A DNA stretch of 64,000 nucleotides from Panopea generosa (Eukaryota > Mollusca > Bivalvia > Adapedonta > Hiatellidae). The position numbers were made by a program, and so were the translations under genes. Below, in pieces: positions 51,480 to 63,461 of the stretch (position 1 is the first letter of the stretch; each line of letters starts with the position of its first letter). Location of the stretch: NCBI GenBank assembly GCA_029582155.1, contig CM055901.1, positions 23,275,186 to 23,339,185 of the forward strand, read 5' to 3'. The notes beneath the pieces are model-generated. The model saw only the letters and a list, made by a program, of their open reading frames with translations, ran no database searches and was not told the DNA's origin.

Positions 51480-52230
51480 AAGGAATAGTGACACCGACAG
51501 ACGTTTGGTTGCAATTTAAGGATTTCTAAAGTGCTTATTATGATATAAGTGAAACATCAAGCCATGATTCTTGATAATGGAATTTGATTGGCACCTACAA
51601 CTACTCCAATCTACTCAATTCTAATGATGCTAACCTTACATCCAATCTTCGCCGCTCTAATATTTGGACTTATCTCTACTCCTTTTTTCACTTATTATGT
51701 GAGCACATGCTCTAATTCCATTAGCGTTTTGCTTTATTCCTGCGTTTTCAATTCTTTTTAAAACGCAAGACAAATGTTGGTCATGATCTTGCATATCTCT
51801 TTTCAATTTTCATGGATCAGTATGAATAATGTTACAATCAACTGTCCCAACATAATACTTACAACTTTGTTTATAAATTTATAGTCATTGTCACTAAAAA
51901 AATCCTCTGTTTTCAGAATATCAAATTCATGTTTTGATTTACAACATACTGAAAAATTTTCACATTTACCATAATATGTTCTCAATGATGGACCATGTCC
52001 ATTTTCTCTGTCTACTGTTGCATCTTGGTTCGCCTGTCTTGTGTTCCCTTACTTGGTGTACCAATAACTGGGTTGGCTGTGCTCTTTGGGCAAATTTGGT
52101 TTGATTATCCCTTTAACAGCATAACAATACTGTCTAAAATTGTATACGATTTTATAGCATGTTCATTACATGTTTCAACGATTTCGCATGTATTTCTGGA
52201 TATGGATTCCACTGATCCACCATTATAGTG
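51480..52230 (-). pseudogene. Ty3/Gypsy-like retrotransposon gag-pol relic
   Basis: On the minus strand, 51985-51925 gives YYGKCENFSVCCKSKHEF followed by an acidic DFFSDND stretch. It looks like the end of a gag zinc-knuckle region with an internal deletion. Further on (51794-51741) is QDHDQHLSCVLKRIENAGI, the family's EHDxHLxxVLxRLxxAG block just after the reverse transcriptase active site. It continues to AHIISEK and, after a frame shift, GVEISPNIRAAKI, equivalent to the GHxISxxGI block. The YIDD core and protease are missing, and stops break the frame. No long terminal repeats are seen. It is a broken relic with no capacity to move. Confidence 0.65.
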
Positions 52231-52260
52231 TTACTTTGAGTATTGCCCTTTCGCGATTTT

Positions 52261-54540
52261 ATTTTTTTTCTTCAAATTGCATTTGATCATTATTTGATCA
52301 GTTTAACAGTTTGTCTATAACTATGTTCTTCTTCTTCAATTTCCATTAAATATATAATAAATATGCACGTCACTGTCATCTTTGTGTAGTTTGTTGTGTT
52401 TTGTTTCTCAAAAATGTCTGTTTCGGCGAAGAAGAATTTTAAGTTTCCAGAGGCTGAAATTTGCTTATTTGAACACGTTTATATTATAGTTACTCGTAGT
52501 AATGTTCCATTGAATCACTTATATGAGTCGAGGTGTCATAAACAAAGAACTTTGTGGTTACGTGCACTCAACTTCAGCCATTATGTAATTATACTCGATC
52601 ATGTTATTAAATTAAAACATTAAACTGTACGTTCTTATCTATTAAATTTCAATGATGGTAAAATTACATCCAAACTTCATTTCTCTCCCTATTCCCAGTC
52701 TCCATTAAAAGACATCCCTAACTTGTAGAAATGGGCGGTGCTTTATATTGATAACTCTAACTTAGTCAACGGGAGTCTACATTCCCACACTTAATTTACA
52801 ACACACTTACTGAAGTAAATAACATTTTATTAGTTATTTTAAATTTCATGATAGACGTTTGTCACCTTAAGAACGCTGCTTAAACGTCCTTCCCAGAAGG
52901 ATCTTTCAGTTAACTTTACATTGTACTTATATACATTTGAATAAAGTATAGATAGTGTATAAGAAACAATTAGATTCATACTTTTTGTATAGATTAATTA
53001 TTAAAATTCCCAAATCTATGATAGTCGTGAGTTTTTTATTAATCAAAGCATTCGACTGGATAATGGTTATTTTTAATTAAATCACATACGCAAATGAACT
53101 TCAATTAGTTTACTACGATTCAAATGCTATTTTAATAATTATGTACGGCCATTATAATCATCTTGTTTTCTTGTTTCGAGAATTCAACCATTTATGTCCT
53201 GATTGATAGCTTCAAACAATTCAATTTGATTTTAATTCATCTTGTGAAGCAAAACTGTATATTTGTGACGGAATTGGTATTGGAAAATTCAATTTCATCG
53301 GTTGCGTCGAATAATTGCGCCATAAACTATCGTTTTTCTCTCTTTGTTTTGTTCTCCTCTTCAATTTACGACTGATTGCTTACCGTTTTATATTTTGTTC
53401 GTTATTTTAAGCAGCAGGTCTATTTCAATCCTATTATAACTACGAAACCATGATTTGATTCATCCTAACAGAATAATTATTCAACTAATTGTTACTTTTA
53501 TGTAATAATGAGTCTCATTTAAAAGTTCAATAACAAATCATTGTCACGTGACGAATGACGCGTGCCATAACCTTCTCAAATGTGTTGTTGTTTTGACCGA
53601 AAAGAGGGGATATTTCTTAAAGTCCCTGACCAAAGTATTTTACTTTCAAGGTCTGATTAGTTACAGTATGTCTTCCTCCTATCTGCCTATGGTATGTTTT
53701 ACCATAGGCGCCGAAGTCTATGTCTCATATGAGAAATTCGAAGTACAAGCTTAAGTAATTGCAGCAACAAAGAGTAGGGGTTTATTTTTCATCAAGGAGG
53801 TAATGTCTGTTTGATCTTCCAAACATCGTGTTCCTTTTTTCTCAACATTTCTATTCACGTCTGCGTATGGGTTGTTTCAATGAATAAAAGCAAATTGAGC
53901 ATTTTCTAAACTTTGATATAGTTTTCATTTTGAACAAAATACTCGAAAGATGCCATGACTCCCTTTGCAATTAACGCAACCAGTGGGGTGAGTGCATGGC
54001 AAGAATCGATGCAATGTCGCCTTCCTTGGTACTGATCCTGGTTGGTTTTGAAACGCAATGTGATATCATGTTAAAACTAATCACTTTAATAGTATAGTGC
54101 ACTTTGCTAGTCTCTGCAATGAAGTATTTCATTGGAAGAGCTGAGTGCAATATGGACCTCTATATATTGATTCAGCACATTTTTAATTAGTTACAGTACA
54201 TTGTCTGACTGATTTGTTTTTGGATACAATCAACAATAATATTCAGATTCGATCTTGATATAGCTATGTCATATTTTGTTCTTTGCCGAATACTACTCAA
54301 TCTAAAAATACTTCCTTATAAATAGAAAATTTTCTCTCGAATCTCCGTTCGGTTTGTAAACAACTACGTTTTACATTATTACATCACATGTAATATTAAA
54401 TTCCTATTTTAAGGAGCGACGACATAAGCAATTGTTGCTATATATTATGCGATGTTTTTTTACAAAGGATGCACAGTTTATCCAATGGCATGACAGCTAG
54501 GTGACGCTATTTAAAGTTCAAATTTGCCCAACTTGTAAAA
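52261..54540. other. AT-rich stretch, no gene seen
   Basis: Possible continuation of the retroelement relic on the left, but no further motif is readable. A perfect hairpin lies at 53685-53709. Open frames up to 77 codons carry no recognisable domain. Confidence 0.5.
53685..53709. other. Perfect hairpin, 10-bp stem and 5-base loop
   Basis: GCCTATGGTA (53685-53694) pairs fully with TACCATAGGC (53700-53709) across the loop TGTTT. No terminator-like T tract or RNA gene context is visible. Confidence 0.8.
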
Positions 54541-54865
54541 TTGAGTTAAACATGTGTTTAAATATTGTTTCGTTTAACTATTGAACTCAAGTCATCTAAT
54601 AAGTTCAGTTGAGCATGTGATTAAATATTGTTTCGTTTAACTATTGAACTCAAGTCATCTAATACGTTCAGTTGAGTTTGTGTTTGAATATTGTTTCGTT
54701 TAACTACTGAACACAAGTCATCTAATAAGTTCAGTTGAGCATGTGTTTGAATATTGTTTCGTTTAACTATTGAACACAGGCCATCTAATAAGTTAAGTTG
54801 AGATGTGTTTTAATATTGTTTCGTTTAATTATTAAACTCAAGTCATCTAATAAGTTAAGTTGAGT
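54541..54865 (+). repeat. 63-bp tandem repeat, about five units
   Basis: The unit carries ATTGTTTCGTTTAACTATTG, then AACTCAAGTCATCTAATAAG, then TTCAGTTGAG and a CATGTGTTTAAAT stretch. The GTTTCG landmark recurs every 63 bp in the first units (54567, 54630). Units vary by a few substitutions. Confidence 0.93.
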
Positions 54866-54914
54866 TGTAGATAAAATTAGGCAATTTGAAACTGAATTTA
54901 CCGACGGGACTTTT

Positions 54915-55092
54915 TTCATTCATTCATTCATTCATTCATTCATTCATTCATTCATTCATTCATTCATTCATTCATTCATTCAGTCATTCATTCATCATTC
55001 ATTCATTCATTCATTCATTCATTCATTCATTCATTCATTCATTCATTCATTCATTTTCATTCATTCATTAATTCATTCATTCATTTATTCAT

Positions 55093-55127
<35 letters not shown>

Positions 55128-55219
55128 TTCATTCATTCATTCATTCATTCATTCATTCATTCATTCATTCATTCATTCATTCATTTATGTATTCATTCAT
55201 TCATTCATTCATTTATTTA
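54915..55219 (+). repeat. (ATTC)n microsatellite, ~300 bp
   Basis: A long tetranucleotide run, mostly TTCA units with an inner block of TTTA units (about 55084-55130) and a few one-base interruptions. It ends directly at the left edge of a dispersed repeat family D copy. Confidence 0.98.
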
Positions 55220-55375
55220 AAATGTTCTTATGTTCCCATATGCATAAAGAAATATGACATTTTATGCATTTTAACAAAAATATTACCCAACCGCTTTACA
55301 CAGCTCTAATTTCTTGGGCGTTAGAATCTACCGTCATGCAAAGGAAGTAATTCTTAAGTGAGACCTTGTATATCG
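55218..55375 (+). repeat. Dispersed repeat family D, right-end fragment
   Basis: Matches 13035-13195 closely: ATGTTCCCATATGCATAAAG, AATATGACATTTTATGCATT, TTTACACAGCTCTAATTTCTT, CTACCGTCATGC and AAGTAATTCTTAAGTGAGACC. The ATTC microsatellite abuts its truncated left edge, as expected if the repeat grew from the insertion point or the copy was captured next to it. Confidence 0.88.
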
Positions 55376-58300
55376 CTAATAAACGGGAAGAAAACAAAGA
55401 CGAAACAAACTGTTAACATTGTGAAAGAGTTCGTATATGACATTGTAAACTTATTAAAAAGTGTTTACATTAGATACATGTACATGTATAAGAATAAGAA
55501 AATATGACTGTAATTGCTGTTTAATCCTAACTAAATGTCTCATTTCACAGTTGAATCCTATGTTATATGTAGAATAAGTTGTTCATAACAGTAATGCATT
55601 ATTTACTCCTAAAATACATAATGACGGATTTTTTATCCTCAATTTTTTTTCTGGTTAATCCAATAAAACTCACGTTTTAGAACCAGTGATGTCTTTGCAG
55701 CAAAAAAAAATAATACAAATAATCGTTTTAGCGCAAAATGACAATATTGTCTTTGAAAAGAGTTATAACTTTCTATTTATTGAGACATAAGTAACGATTT
55801 AAATATATATAAAGAAAGTCCATTAATGCTAAGGTTTATCAAAACAACATCAGTATTGAACAGCTGTGTTCAAATAAACAAAGAGTTGAAGAATTTTATT
55901 CTTATTTCAGTTTATGAGAATGTAACAATAAAGTGAAGTGAAATAGATGTAAATGTTTCTGTTATAGTAAATGATTGTGTGTGCAATTATCCATTAGATA
56001 AATATGTTGTTTTTTTTTCATTTTATAAACATTATTTTCACTAATCGACCTTGTTCATTGAATAACCTATTCCGGAAAACAAGTGCTTATCCTCTTACTA
56101 CCCAGCTAGCCATGAACATGAATCAACTCCAACGTCAGAGCGAAAACTTCTGGAGTGCGTTTAACAAAAACACTTACGACCAAAATCATCGTAAACGTAA
56201 ACCAACACTTATTCCTAGTATTTTAATATTGATCACAATGAATCCAAAATTGCTAAAACCATGTAGAAAATGATATAATTTCTGGAAATACACTCATTTT
56301 AAATGTCGATCAAAATTTAAACAAACAAGATGTAATTGTCAAATTGGCTTACAGCGATTCCTACCGTAAGTTATTTTGTGAAACGCAGCCATGGTGCTTA
56401 AACGGTTAATAACCCTAAGGATGTGACTAGCAGTTTAACGATAAACATAACAATTGCACCATAGCAAAATCATTATCTGTTTATATCTTTCAATGTTAAA
56501 GTGCTTTGATATGTCCAAACCGGGAGTAAATGTAGTCAGCCGATGCCATTATATATATTAAGACATAAAGCTCCAGATGGTTTTCCTGGACATGTTTTCT
56601 TTGCTTTATAGATTCGATTTGTCTATAAAAAAGAGAAAGACGAAGCCATTATGAGATGTAGTTTAATTTGCGCATCGTTTTAGATACTGATGATGACGCT
56701 GACAGCGATCAAATTGTATTTCTCAGCAAATGCCTTTCAGTCTGATGCTTTATATTAGATTAACTAGTACAAAGTCATCTAAATAATGGCAGACATCCTT
56801 ATAAATGTTGTTTGAATTAGCTATATTGCGTGTGAGGTGGTCACGGTCAACGAACATCATATAGAAAATGATTAAACTAATATTATATTTGATTAATATA
56901 TTGAACTTTGTTTAAAAATATCGAGGTTCAGTGTTATAGTAGCTTATACCTTGTTATAAAATCATTAGTATATACCGAAGTGTCACACCATAAAGGTCTC
57001 AATACACAGTTGAACTTCGCTCTTTGTTTTAATAAAAATACTGTCTAGGATTTCCACGATAAAGAAAATCCACATTTTTTTTTTTTTTTTAAAAAAAAGG
57101 ATTTTTATTCATAGCACTTATATATCCAAACATAAACATGCACAATAACTTGAAATTAACCAGTTTTTTTTTTAAATACATTGCATTGACACCATAAGAC
57201 ATTTTTTATAAAAGAAATATAATTATACAACACTCATGAAGGCAAAGTCCTATAAAAGTCACTTTTTAACACCAGTGCAGCAAAACAGGATTTAAAGTTG
57301 TAATGGCGCTTATTAATCATATTACTTTAAAGTCTCGTAAAGACAAACCATCTCTTAGGGTGTTATGTGTTGTTTTGTTGTTGTTTATGTTTGTTTGTAA
57401 CCGGTGTTGCTTTATCCAATCGGAAGAAAATACGGCAGTAAAATTTAGAAATACCTTACGTAATTTGTGATAACGATAGCCCTATTTTAAGAGTTATTTG
57501 GTAAGGAGGTAATGTTTATTTAATTCACAATAGAGTTGCATTCTCAAGCAAAACGAATAAATTGAAAAATATAAATTAAATATGATGTAACTCAGGGCCC
57601 ACACTTATCCAAATGAGGAAAATGGACAATATCTAAATGAAAACTACCCCTGCTGTCGTATGCGTTTATGAAATATTTAATACTAGTGAAATGTTTATCA
57701 AACCAAACGAGGCAATCTCAGAATACAAAAGGTTAGCTCATTATTCATGTTTGTTTATTACCATTTAAATGGAATGAGACTGATCGTTATTAAGAACTCA
57801 CTATATCGAATTGTTTCATAACGAAAGCTACCATCATCCTATTTACTGGAGAAATAAACCTAATCACAGGAAGCATTCTAACGCTCACACAAAGAGCACA
57901 CGTCTACATATAGTTCACGTTAGTTAATTGCTTTGTTGAATTCAATCAAAATGGCGGGTTTGACATATCGGTTTATAAAGAAAGGAACGGAATTTGATGA
58001 CACTTGAAATTACTAAAATTGTTTCTGTATATAATTGAGCTTTACGGTTATACACTTAGTGTTTCAATCAAAACATTTGAAGTTACATTTAACTATGGCA
58101 AATGTGTTTCAGTTGCATAAATGGAAAAACACAGCGTATATAAAACATGTATTGGTAGGCCTTGTTTTATTTACACACTGACAAAGATATAAAGACATTA
58201 AGTTTGTTATTTAAAATGCTGCTGTAACTGTTTCATTTTCGAAAATAATATTTGAATTTTAAAATTCAAAATAGTTTGTCAAGCATTTAAGCTGAAGTAA

Positions 58301-59700
58301 ATGGTTAGGTGAGCCGTGGTAAAAGCAATTACGGAATAGGACATTAGTTTTCTAAATGATTTATAATCACACAACACTTTAGCATAATTAAACAAGAAAT
58401 GAGAGAAAGTCATTTGCATGTTAGAAATACAATGGGGAACTCCTGTTTTTGAAAATGTCATTCAGGTATCGGTTTATAATTATTTACTTCAATTGACTTC
58501 AATTTCTTAATTGTGTTAACCGGAACATCTGATAAATTAATAACATTGTTTATTCCTGGTTTTCTGTACATTTAAGGAAGTGGTATTTACAGGAAACCAT
58601 CGTATATAACATTATACAGAATTGTAACAAACGTTCATTGTGGTTTATGTTCAGGACAGTTCTGTGCAGCTGAAGTTAAATTCGAATAACCATCCGCCAA
58701 TCTTCTGTCTAGGGAGTCGCTTCATAGCCATCTTTTCAATTTTCACCGCCTTTCCACCGACCATGTCTCTACCAAAACTTATCGTTTATCATAATGCTTG
58801 CAGTTACAATACTGTCGTTCTGGCATCACCTGACTTGGGAGAATGAAGACATATATTCAACTGTACAACTACTTATTTTAACATCGATCTATGACATTCT
58901 CTCAGTCATACATGCATGTAACCAAAAAGTATACATTTAGCTTTAGATCTGTAACAATATTTAAATAAGAATGCATCTTCTGTGACTGATAAACCACACA
59001 CTTCAATGTATTGTTTCAACATTGCGTATTGACACGCTACTGTTTTGCCCTTAGACACGGAAATTGCATCACAGTGAATGTATTTGTTATACTTATTCTA
59101 TTTTACTTGCTTTTCCTAATGAACAATATAGTTTAACATATTGCTGTTAACGCTAGACTACCTATTATCAAATATATTCTCACAATTGTTTAAAAGTATT
59201 TCGTTTCTCGAATGCCCTACACAGAAACCTAGCAATATTGCATATAATAGTTAAATCACCATTAGACATTAACATGGGAAACGTATTAATGTCTCTAAAA
59301 TCAACTAATTTTCACCCAATATGTCATTTCTTTAATTTTCATATACTGAACATTCCATGAAAAAATTCAGATTCAGTAACAAAACTATTTCTCTGACAAT
59401 ATATTGGGTAAACTCTAAATTTTCAATCAAAATCATTGACACTATAACGACCTTTTTAATTCATAACGTTATGCGCAAACGTTTTTAATTTCGTTAACGT
59501 TTGTCAAAAAGGAAATGATAAATAAGTGTGTGGTTTTTTTCAGGATTTAACAATGATTTAAAATGTTTATGTGTATCGCCTTTACGTGTACCAATCAAAG
59601 ATTCATTCAATTTTTGTAAGTAACAGTTGCGTATCCTTTGTTTAAACATTTCAATAAAATTGCATTCATCGCCAACGCCTTGGGCAATCCAAGCATATCA
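55376..59700. other. AT-rich stretch, no gene seen
   Basis: No recognisable coding region. A T18-A8 block lies near 57076-57102, flanked by AAAATCC and GGATTTTT, giving a small inverted structure. The phrase AAGGAGGTAATGT near 57504 also occurs near 53798 and resembles the right part of family D (GGAGGTAATTCT), hinting at further decayed copies. Confidence 0.5.
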
Positions 59701-59779
59701 AAACCTTGTGAAAACATTAAGTATCGTATATGACTAACCCGCGTTTTGCGTCCAGTGTCATCAACATGATGGTTAAGCA

Positions 59780-59950
59780 TGATAAAACATTCACGTGTGC
59801 GGCATCTGTTTATTTGTTTTCTAGTGCATGCTGTCACAACCAGGAGCATGTTTGCAAAAATGTTATTCTAGAAAAAGTCATGTTGACCGTCATATGGCCA
59901 GTCTACTCACTTGATCTCAAGTTCATTAAATTAAGCTATTGAGCATCATT
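59780..59950 (+). pseudogene. C-terminal scrap of a second Tc1/mariner-type transposase
   Basis: In the plus frame ending at 59942, NQEHVCKNVILEKV is followed by WPVYSLDLKFIKLSY. The spacing and the conserved W-P, Y-S, D-L and I fit the family's WPxYSPDLNPIE block, with HVC... fitting the DNAxxH region before it. The catalytic glutamate position is lysine, and a stop follows. Sequence upstream of 59780 could not be tied to the family. It differs from the transposase at 37 kb, so it is a separate element. Confidence 0.5.
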
Positions 59951-59999
59951 TAAATGACCTAAAACATTCAGATGCCATATTGTTATTGTTCTTGTCCAC

Positions 60000-60175
60000 T
60001 ACATTATGCATTTGTATGTAGTGGTACTGGATGTAATCAGATGTTACTGGTTCGATCCCCCGGTCAACCCGATGCCTCATATAACACAGCACTTTGTACT
60101 AGTTTTACACAGAAAGAAGGTTCTGTTCATTTAAGCTCTGGGCTTCATCGCCATCGAGCTAAAATAAATAAGTAA
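60000..60175 (+). mobile_element. SINE family B, plus-strand copy with conserved tail
   Basis: A weak A-box-like GTAGTGGTACTGG, then a good B box (GGTTCGATCCCCC, near 60049), then TACTAGTTTTACACAGAAAG, CATTTAAGCTCTGGGC and CATCGAGCTAAAATAAATAA. The body and tail follow the order of the copy at 28916-29075. It is the only family B copy on the plus strand here. Confidence 0.78.
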
Positions 60176-60245
60176 CTAACTCAACTAATTGTATTTCTGC
60201 TAAGGATCATTCTAGGGACGTTTAATAACTCATTACGTCTCACCA

Positions 60246-60559
60246 ATGGCCCCAACAGCTGCCACTTAACGATTTCGCCAACAACCCTGTCGAGCGCAAC
60301 ACTCGTCGAACTACTGCAAAACCAAAATTATGAACATGGCGAGTTTAAGCGCGCACAAAATTGGTAAAAAAACTGCAGCACAATGACCAAAAGGGGTTGC
60401 TCTTAAAGTCATTATCAACGTCATTCACATGGGAAAGGTGTATGAAATATGTTACGCGGCAAGACAAATTTTTCACGCGAGAAATTTATAATACAAACAG
60501 GGTATCTACATTCATATGTATGTTTTAAAACGTCCTCAGCAGAATAGCATTGGGGCCAT
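60246..60559. other. Inverted pair ATGGCCCCAA, ~300 bp apart
   Basis: ATGGCCCCAA (60246-60255) and TTGGGGCCAT (60550-60559) are exact inverted copies. The stretch between them is richer in GC and CpG than its surroundings. It could be a small DNA element, but the termini are only 10 bp and no target duplication was found. Confidence 0.35.
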
Positions 60560-61293
60560 CATAATTGGTTTTTAACTAGGAAAGTCGAAGAAGTTTCTGG
60601 AGAGAAATATAATTGAAGAAAAACTGATATTGCTGGAAATCATATTCCGGTAATGCGTACGATATGTATCTAGAACCCAGGACATATTAGCTTGGGCTAA
60701 TCGGGTCTGGCCTAGTCTATGTAAATTCCATTTTAATATAAAACAACTAATATATCAATGATATCGTGAAACACTTACAAAATCATGCACATTTGCCATT
60801 TTGCTTTATTGTTAATTGAATTTAGTTGTTATCTAGCATTAAAGGTAAAGCAGGCGTATGAAGCGATGAATGTAGATATTAAAACTCAGCTGCATGGTTG
60901 AACAATTATTATGCAATTACGAACATATCATGTATACTAATGCTTGAATCACACGCATATAAATGCTTAAGTGATAGTTCACTGGCTTTAAGATTGAAGC
61001 TGATGTCTGTCTGCGCAATAAATCAGTGCCGATGAATGATAGGTTACTGTATATGTTATAGTGTGATTTTACAAACACTCAAATAAATGATTCAAACATG
61101 CTAAATATTAATATCCGGCTTTCATATCATACGAAATAATCACCGTAAATGATTTAAAACTTGTTAAGGTTTCGGATACCAGTTTATTTATTTTTTTCCA
61201 TTTTAATAAACTTTAAGATAAATGGAATGATAAAGTAGAATTTCTGGCATTCATCTTTAAACACTGCATTGTATATTATGTTACAGGACAATG

Positions 61294-61430
61294 ATTAACA
61301 TAGAGTACTGTGAGACCACATAGAGCTCCTGACGCATAGAGTTCCCGTATTGTAAAACCGCATAAAGCTCCCACTGGCTGGGAGACTCTATGCGTCAATA
61401 TGCCCCAGAATCCCGCATAGAGATCTTCGA
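61294..61430. repeat. Cluster of CATAGAGCTCCC-type motifs with a hairpin
   Basis: Six half-sites fall within ~130 bp: ACATAGAGTACT (~61299), ACATAGAGCTCCT (~61319), CGCATAGAGTTCCC (~61333), CGCATAAAGCTCCC (~61359), the inverted GGGAGACTCTATGCG (~61380-61394), and CGCATAGAGATC (~61414). The third and fifth can pair (GACGCATAGAGT with ACTCTATGCGTC) around a ~34-base loop. No tandem period is constant. Similar motifs recur at 61.99, 62.02, 62.69 and perhaps 62.99 kb. Function unknown. Confidence 0.75.
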
Positions 61431-62021
61431 TTTTAATATATCGACTTCAGTATTAATTAAGACTTTTTAGAGAACTAGTACAAAATCTACCACTTCTTCC
61501 GCAATAACAACGATAACAATCATCATTGCTGTCGATTTCATTATCATTTTCTGCACTTTTAACATGGTCTTCACCGTCATCATAATGGCTATCACAATCA
61601 TCAGCATTATAATTATTCATCAACATTTTCTCCATTAACAGTCGATAATTTCTTAAAATATACAATACAAAGTGTTACTTTATGAATGACAGCACCTCTT
61701 TCAATGATTAAACAATGCAACTATAGTGTATAATTGAATGATGTTAATTTTTAAAAATTAATTAATTCTTCTTTCACTAATATATGCTCATATTAAACAT
61801 AATATTAATAGATTATTAAATCTTTATCGTCTATTTCATTTATTTCTTACTTAGGTCAAACAAAATAACACTAATGTAACCGAGATGCTGAATAACAATT
61901 CAATCAACAAAGACTCTCTTGTACACACTTAATAAACGCCCTTTGCGTTAAGATGTGCCCGTTATAAAGTTGGTGTGTCCATTTGAAGCATAGATCTCCC
62001 AGGAGCGATATACGCCGAGGC

Positions 62022-62179
62022 TTAACGCATATGGCTCCCTAGGGGAGGCCTATGCGTCACAGAGCATTCATATCTGGTTAACGTTTCAGGGTATAACTGC
62101 ATTTCATCTATGTTTTGTAGCGCAGTTTTCTCAAATTTCCTCTTCCGCAGATTCACATTAATTTTGTTTAGTCAGCAGT
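62022..62179 (+). repeat. 158-bp repeat R1 starting with a 33-bp near-palindrome, first copy
   Basis: It opens with ACGCATATGGCTCCC, a TAG centre, then GGGAGGCCTATGCGT. The arms pair at 13 of 15 positions and carry the same motif as the 61.3-kb cluster. It continues CACAGAGCATTCATATCTGG, AACGTTTCAGGGTATAACTG, then CTCTTCCGCAGATTCAC and ends TTTAGTCAGCAGT. A further single motif, GCATAGATCTCCCAGG, lies just upstream at 61988. Confidence 0.9.
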
Positions 62180-62685
62180 TAAAACAACCAATGACATTAA
62201 TTTTAATCCCATTTGACTACTGGCCAAAATATTGATATATTTCATATATGCTCATTGTATTACACGCGGTAATTTCATGTTTATTGAGTTAGTTATACAA
62301 GATCACGATAATGTTTGTATGTTAATTCACATTCAGTTTAACATATTCGGTACAAGTTAACAACATTCTTCACAGTATTTTGGTCAAAATTCATGTCAAC
62401 GGATTATGCACTTAGAATGAAGTGTCAAAGTGCATGCGGATTTGTAACACCATCCATTGGTTGTTCATAATTACGATTGAATTGAATATTATCTGATAAA
62501 GTATATATTTAAAGCGAAAGCACAGAACGTAATAAAAAAAAGGCAAACAACAGTGTGAAATAACAAATCGTAGATTATCTCCCTTGAGTACTCCAGACAC
62601 ATGCTGCAGAATTGATTTTTCACTCTGTTTTGGACATAAATGTTACAATGGAGCCCTATGGGAAATGTAATAGTGGTGTGAGACG

Positions 62686-62842
62686 TTAACGCATATGGCT
62701 CTTCGGGGGAGGCCTATGCGTCACAGAGCATTTATATCTGGTTAACGTTTCAGGGTATAACTGCATTTTATCTATGTTTTTAGCGCAGTTTTCTCAAACC
62801 TCCTCTTCCGCAGATTCACATTAATTTTGTTTAGTCAGCAGT
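62686..62842 (+). repeat. Repeat R1, second copy, 664 bp downstream
   Basis: Collinear with 62022-62179 in the same orientation, with few differences: the palindrome centre (CTCTTCGGGGG), single substitutions in CATTTATATC and CAAACCTCC, and one T-to-T run change near GTTTTTAGCG. The ~505 bp between the copies is not obviously repeated, so this is either a dispersed element inserted twice or the remnant of a longer duplication. Confidence 0.92.
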
Positions 62843-63461
62843 ACGGTCTACCAAACCACCTAACCAATGCTCATGCTAAGTACATTTCACTTAATAAAGC
62901 AGACTATCAAATAGGCTGTCTGAATTGTATTTTCCTACAGAACATTTGTTAACATTTACACTCAAATAGTTGGACCTTTCTTTCGAAGCATAGCGTGCTT
63001 GCAAAATGCCCAGGAACCAGAGTCTCAGCATGCTTCTTTCAATAAAACGGTAAACTATTCGACTGATACATTATGTTTTATAGTCTGTTTTAGTAACCTA
63101 TTGTAATATATTAATTAGTTAAAGAGTGTATCAAAGGGCCGAAAATTATACAAAAAGTAAACAGTTCCATGCCATGCATTTGCTTATTGGGACGAAATCG
63201 TTTGAAACAGATATGCAGATATGTTACGAACATAAATTGACCGTTAGTGTCCTGTACAAATAAATAAAGCCATGTCTTATGTGTTAATACTAAGCGTACG
63301 GTACATTATTCACAGAAATATAGATGCTCATTTACACGGTACATAAGTTTTCTGAAAGGTATATGTCTCGAAGAAATGCGAAAACAACAACAACAATAAT
63401 AACAAAACTAAGACATTTAATAGATGTAGACGAGGATAGTGAAATTATGCAGATGGCAGCG

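Noticed and set aside
54886-55071. Open frame of repeated FIHSFIHS
   Set aside because: Pure translation of the ATTC tetranucleotide microsatellite.
59607-59849. 80-codon minus-strand frame as a coding gene
   Set aside because: It lies opposite the plus-strand transposase scrap region and shows no family motif.
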